Positions 5,976 to 8,208 of a DNA stretch of 8,208 nucleotides are shown here, in pieces (the first letter of the stretch is position 1; each line of letters starts with the position of its first letter). Source of the stretch: Bacteroidetes bacterium CG23_combo_of_CG06-09_8_20_14_all_32_9 (GTDB taxonomy: Bacteria > Bacteroidota > Bacteroidia > Bacteroidales > GWA2-32-17); contig PCSS01000257.1 of the NCBI GenBank assembly GCA_002771395.1, positions 1 through 8,208 on the forward strand, read 5' to 3'. Under the pieces are notes generated by a model. That model was not told where the DNA came from and did not search any database. It was given only the letters and a program-made list of their open reading frames with translations. The position numbers were made by a program, and so were the translations under genes.

Positions 5976-6806
5976 ATGAAACCGAACCAAAAAATCAGTC
6001 ATATTATTGAAATGCTTGAAGAAGCAAAAGAACTAATCGCAAAAAATAACGGCGAAAATATAAATAATATTAACAAAGATATTGCTTTAGAAAAAATCAG
6101 GACTGCTTACGATCGTCTTTTGAAAGTTAAAACCACAATTACCGAAACTGTAATTGAATCTGAAGAGACTGCTGTTAAAACTCCTGAAGTTCAAGAACCA
6201 GAAATAAACACAATTGAAAATACTGTGATGGATTTTTCGAATAATTCTGAAAAATGTATTATTGAAAATGAATCTGAAATTGAACACGAAACTATTGATG
6301 AACCTATTGTTGTTGATAAAAAGAAAAACATTGAAATTCAGCCGACTTTGTTCGATAAAGAAATTATAGCGACATTAACCCCACCTGATGAAAAAACAAA
6401 ATTGTTAAAAAAAGAAAAAATCACAGAAACAAAAACTCATTCTTTAGAAAACTCCAAAACTCTTTCCGACAAATATCGCGAAATTAATACAAAGACCTTA
6501 TCTGATGTTATAACAAATTCTAATCACAAAAAAGATTTTCCTGTTAATAAAAAATTACAACCTGTAAAAAACATTAAATCAGCCATAAGTATTAACGATA
6601 GGGTAATGTTTATGCACGATATATTTGATAATAATTCTGCTATTTATAACAACACCATAGACGAAATAAATAATATGAAAAATTTAGACGAAGCTATGGC
6701 ATATCTCAACAAAACAACTAATATAAAGAAAGATAACGAGGCTTATGATAAGTTTTTAGAATTGGTTTCATGCCGTTTTGCAGGAAACACTTCAATTAAA
6801 AAATAG
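5976..6806 (+). CDS. Conserved Bacteroidota protein of unknown function with C-terminal 'INDR' domain
   Basis: A 276-residue protein with no signal peptide or membrane segment, so probably cytoplasmic. Three parts can be seen. The N-terminal segment (1-55), 'IIEMLEEAKELIAKN...LEKIRTAYDRLLKVK', is helical and amphipathic, possibly a coiled coil. The middle (about 56-195) is rich in Glu, Lys, Thr and Asn and looks disordered. The C-terminal domain (about 196-270) contains 'IKSAISINDRVMFMHDIFDN', 'YNNTIDEINNM', 'DEAMAYLN' and 'FLELVSCRF'. From memory, this last pattern (INDR..F...LF....Y...I..L......A..YL...F...V..RF) recurs at the C-terminus of uncharacterised Bacteroidota proteins whose middle part is equally variable. 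No enzymatic motif is present, and a binding or scaffold role is only a guess. The ATG at 5976 begins a plausible helix and follows the candidate promoter. The M28 peptidase gene follows after 42 nt. Confidence 0.88.
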   Translation: MKPNQKISHIIEMLEEAKELIAKNNGENINNINKDIALEKIRTAYDRLLKVKTTITETVIESEETAVKTPEVQEPEINTIENTVMDFSNNSEKCIIENESEIEHETIDEPIVVDKKKNIEIQPTLFDKEIIATLTPPDEKTKLLKKEKITETKTHSLENSKTLSDKYREINTKTLSDVITNSNHKKDFPVNKKLQPVKNIKSAISINDRVMFMHDIFDNNSAIYNNTIDEINNMKNLDEAMAYLNKTTNIKKDNEAYDKFLELVSCRFAGNTSIKK

Positions 6807-6848
6807 TACCTGCTCACCTGCTTTCTGAAATTTGAAATCTGATTTGTT

Positions 6849-8099
6849 ATGACGAAATTATCTTTTAGTTATTTCTTTTTGTTTTCTTTAATTTTTATTC
6901 CTGGTTACGTTTTCGGGCAGGATATAACTTATGCCAAACAAGTTCTTTCTGCATTATGTTCAAAAGAATATCATGGCAGGGGATATACTCATAAAGGCGT
7001 TAAAAAAACCTCAAAATTTATAGTTTCCGAATTAAAAAAAGACGGAACAAAAAAAATTGGAAAATCATATTTTCAGAACTTTAAAATGCCTGTATGTGTT
7101 ATAGATAATTTAGAAACAGTAAAAATTGACACAAATATACTTTGTTGTGGTTCCGATTTTATTATTTACCCGGGTTCGGCAAGTTGTTCGGGTACTTTTA
7201 CCCTTTTAAAGTTAGATAAGGAGAACATGAAAGATATTTTTTATCAAAAACTTAACGAAACTTTTCTGGTTATTGATACAAGTTTAACAAATGATAAAAC
7301 GCTAAAAGAGTCTTTGAGCCAATTTTGTCATCAAAACTCTTTGCACGCAAAAGGAATTATTACATTAGTTGAAAAAAATACCGTTCAAATTCAACAAAGT
7401 GAACAGGTAAATTGGGTAAATATGGAAATACCTGTTAGTAGTTTTCCTCCTAATGCAAAACAAATTGAACTGAATTTTAAAACTGATTTTATTGAAAAAT
7501 ATAAAACAAGGAACGTTGTTGCGGTTATTCCTGGTGAAAGTGATTCTATAGTAGTGTTTACAGCTCATTACGACCATCTTGGCGAACTCGGAACTGCGTT
7601 TTTTCCCGGTGCAAACGACAATGCAAGCGGAGTGGCAATGGTGCTTGATTTATGCAAAACATTTTCAAAAGAAAAACCTCGTTATACTTTAGTTTTTATA
7701 TTTATTACAGGTGAAGAAATTGGTCTAATCGGCTCGCAGTGGTTTGTGTCTCATCCACTTGTGTTACTTGAAAAAATCCGGTTTCTTATAAACCTCGACC
7801 TTTTGGGTAGTGGTGAAGATGGCATTACCGTTGTTAATGGCTCTGTTTTTACAAAAGAATTTGAAAGGCTTAAAAATCTGAATACTGAAAAAAATTATGT
7901 TCCTGTTGTAAAAACCCGTGGCGCTGCTGATAACAGCGACCATGCACCTTTTTACCATGCCGGTGTAAAATGTTTTTTTATTTACGCACAGGGAAAAACC
8001 GGTCCATATCATAATATCGCCGACACTCCCCAAAACCTAAGTCTTGGTAAATGGGAAGCAATGGTAAATTTAATAATAGATTTTGTGAAAGGGTTGTAA
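6849..8099 (+). CDS. Secreted M28 family zinc aminopeptidase
   Basis: A 416-residue exported metallopeptidase. Residues 1-23 form a signal peptide (Lys, then a hydrophobic stretch 'FSYFFLFSLIFIPGYVFG', cleavage probably before Q24). There is no lipobox cysteine and no T9SS domain, so it is probably periplasmic. After an N-terminal helical part ('LCSKEYHGRGYTHKGVKKTS', 37-55) there is an inserted region (about 95-215), perhaps a degenerate PA-like domain. The catalytic domain (220-416) has the complete co-catalytic two-zinc set: H240 in 'TAHYDHLG', D257 in 'GANDNASG', E289 (general base) and E290 in 'TGEE', D317 in 'NLDLLG' and H388 in 'GPYHNIADTP'. Members of this family remove N-terminal residues from peptides, and some cut other amides, so the substrate is open. 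The 42-nt gap upstream has no promoter motif, so it is probably cotranscribed with the preceding gene. Confidence 0.95.
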   Translation: MTKLSFSYFFLFSLIFIPGYVFGQDITYAKQVLSALCSKEYHGRGYTHKGVKKTSKFIVSELKKDGTKKIGKSYFQNFKMPVCVIDNLETVKIDTNILCCGSDFIIYPGSASCSGTFTLLKLDKENMKDIFYQKLNETFLVIDTSLTNDKTLKESLSQFCHQNSLHAKGIITLVEKNTVQIQQSEQVNWVNMEIPVSSFPPNAKQIELNFKTDFIEKYKTRNVVAVIPGESDSIVVFTAHYDHLGELGTAFFPGANDNASGVAMVLDLCKTFSKEKPRYTLVFIFITGEEIGLIGSQWFVSHPLVLLEKIRFLINLDLLGSGEDGITVVNGSVFTKEFERLKNLNTEKNYVPVVKTRGAADNSDHAPFYHAGVKCFFIYAQGKTGPYHNIADTPQNLSLGKWEAMVNLIIDFVKGL

Positions 8100-8127
8100 T
8101 TTTAAACGGATTATACTTTGCAAGGGG

Positions 8128-8208
8128 TTCACCACGTTGGATAATCTGTTGAATAACGATAGATAAACTTATAAAATTTACCCCGTTAGATAATTTATTT
8201 CATAGTTA
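8128..8208. repeat. Further copies G and H of the ACCCCGTTRGATA repeat, cut by the window end
   Basis: Two direct copies: G core ACCACGTTGGATA (8131-8143) and H core ACCCCGTTAGATA (8180-8192). The similarity of H to copy B extends outwards on both sides: AGATA..CTTATAA..TTT.ACCCCGTT.GATAATTTATTT occurs in both places, with small gaps. G and H thus correspond to A and B of the left block, with a longer spacer between them. The inverted partners would be expected beyond base 8208. Confidence 0.75.

Noticed and set aside
5769..6002. Minus-strand ORF of 77 residues in the repeat block
   Set aside because: Its sequence is a translation of the palindromic repeats (repeated 'LFTPLD'), it overlaps the start of the plus-strand gene, and no homologous pattern is recognisable.
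5710..8208. Composite transposon carrying the hypothetical and peptidase genes
   Set aside because: No transposase, no target-site duplication visible, and both genes look like normal chromosomal Bacteroidota genes; only the bracketing repeats suggest mobility, and the right block is incomplete.

Overview
The window looks like a chromosomal segment of an AT-rich member of the Bacteroidota, probably Bacteroidales. Four things point there: a C-terminal type IX secretion (T9SS) sorting domain, a MurF-alanine racemase fusion typical of this phylum, a thymidine kinase very like those of Bacteroides, and starts without Shine-Dalgarno sequences but with occasional TAnnTTTG (-7 type) promoter elements. 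No RNA gene, CRISPR array, insertion sequence, transposase or integrase was seen.

Layout. (1) 1-1347, plus strand: the 3' part of a secreted PKD-domain protein ending in a T9SS type A sorting domain. (2) 1348-1491: a short convergent gap with a 7-bp tandem repeat between the arms of a weak inverted repeat. (3) 5586 down to 1492, minus strand: thymidine kinase, then MurF-Alr, then a family 2 glycosyltransferase of the LPS-core (WaaE/KdtX-like) type. The last two are 18 nt apart and surely one operon. The 246-nt gap after thymidine kinase has no recognisable promoter and consists almost entirely of tandem repeats: 7 copies of a 16-mer, flanked by 11-mer repeats that run into the end of the thymidine kinase gene. 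(4) 5587-5975: a divergent intergenic region filled by six copies of a palindrome-forming repeat (core ACCCCGTTRGATA). (5) 5976-8099, plus strand: a conserved Bacteroidota protein of unknown function and a secreted M28 zinc aminopeptidase, 42 nt apart. (6) 8100-8208: two more copies of the same repeat, cut off by the window end.

The minus-strand genes join nucleotide salvage (thymidine kinase) to envelope building: MurF-Alr makes D-alanine and attaches D-Ala-D-Ala to the peptidoglycan precursor, and the glycosyltransferase probably adds a sugar to LPS core. The plus-strand genes face the cell exterior or periplasm (T9SS-exported protein, exported peptidase), except the hypothetical protein, which looks cytoplasmic.

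The genes are ordinary for the phylum. The least explained material is the repeat DNA, above all the ACCCCGTTRGATA family. Its copies at 5710-5922 can form nested and competing hairpins with equal 37-nt loops. The same family reappears at 8128-8208, so it brackets the two-gene unit 5976-8099. Its arms fit the degenerate integron recombination consensus (GTTRRRY / RYYYAAC), although nothing else resembles an integron.
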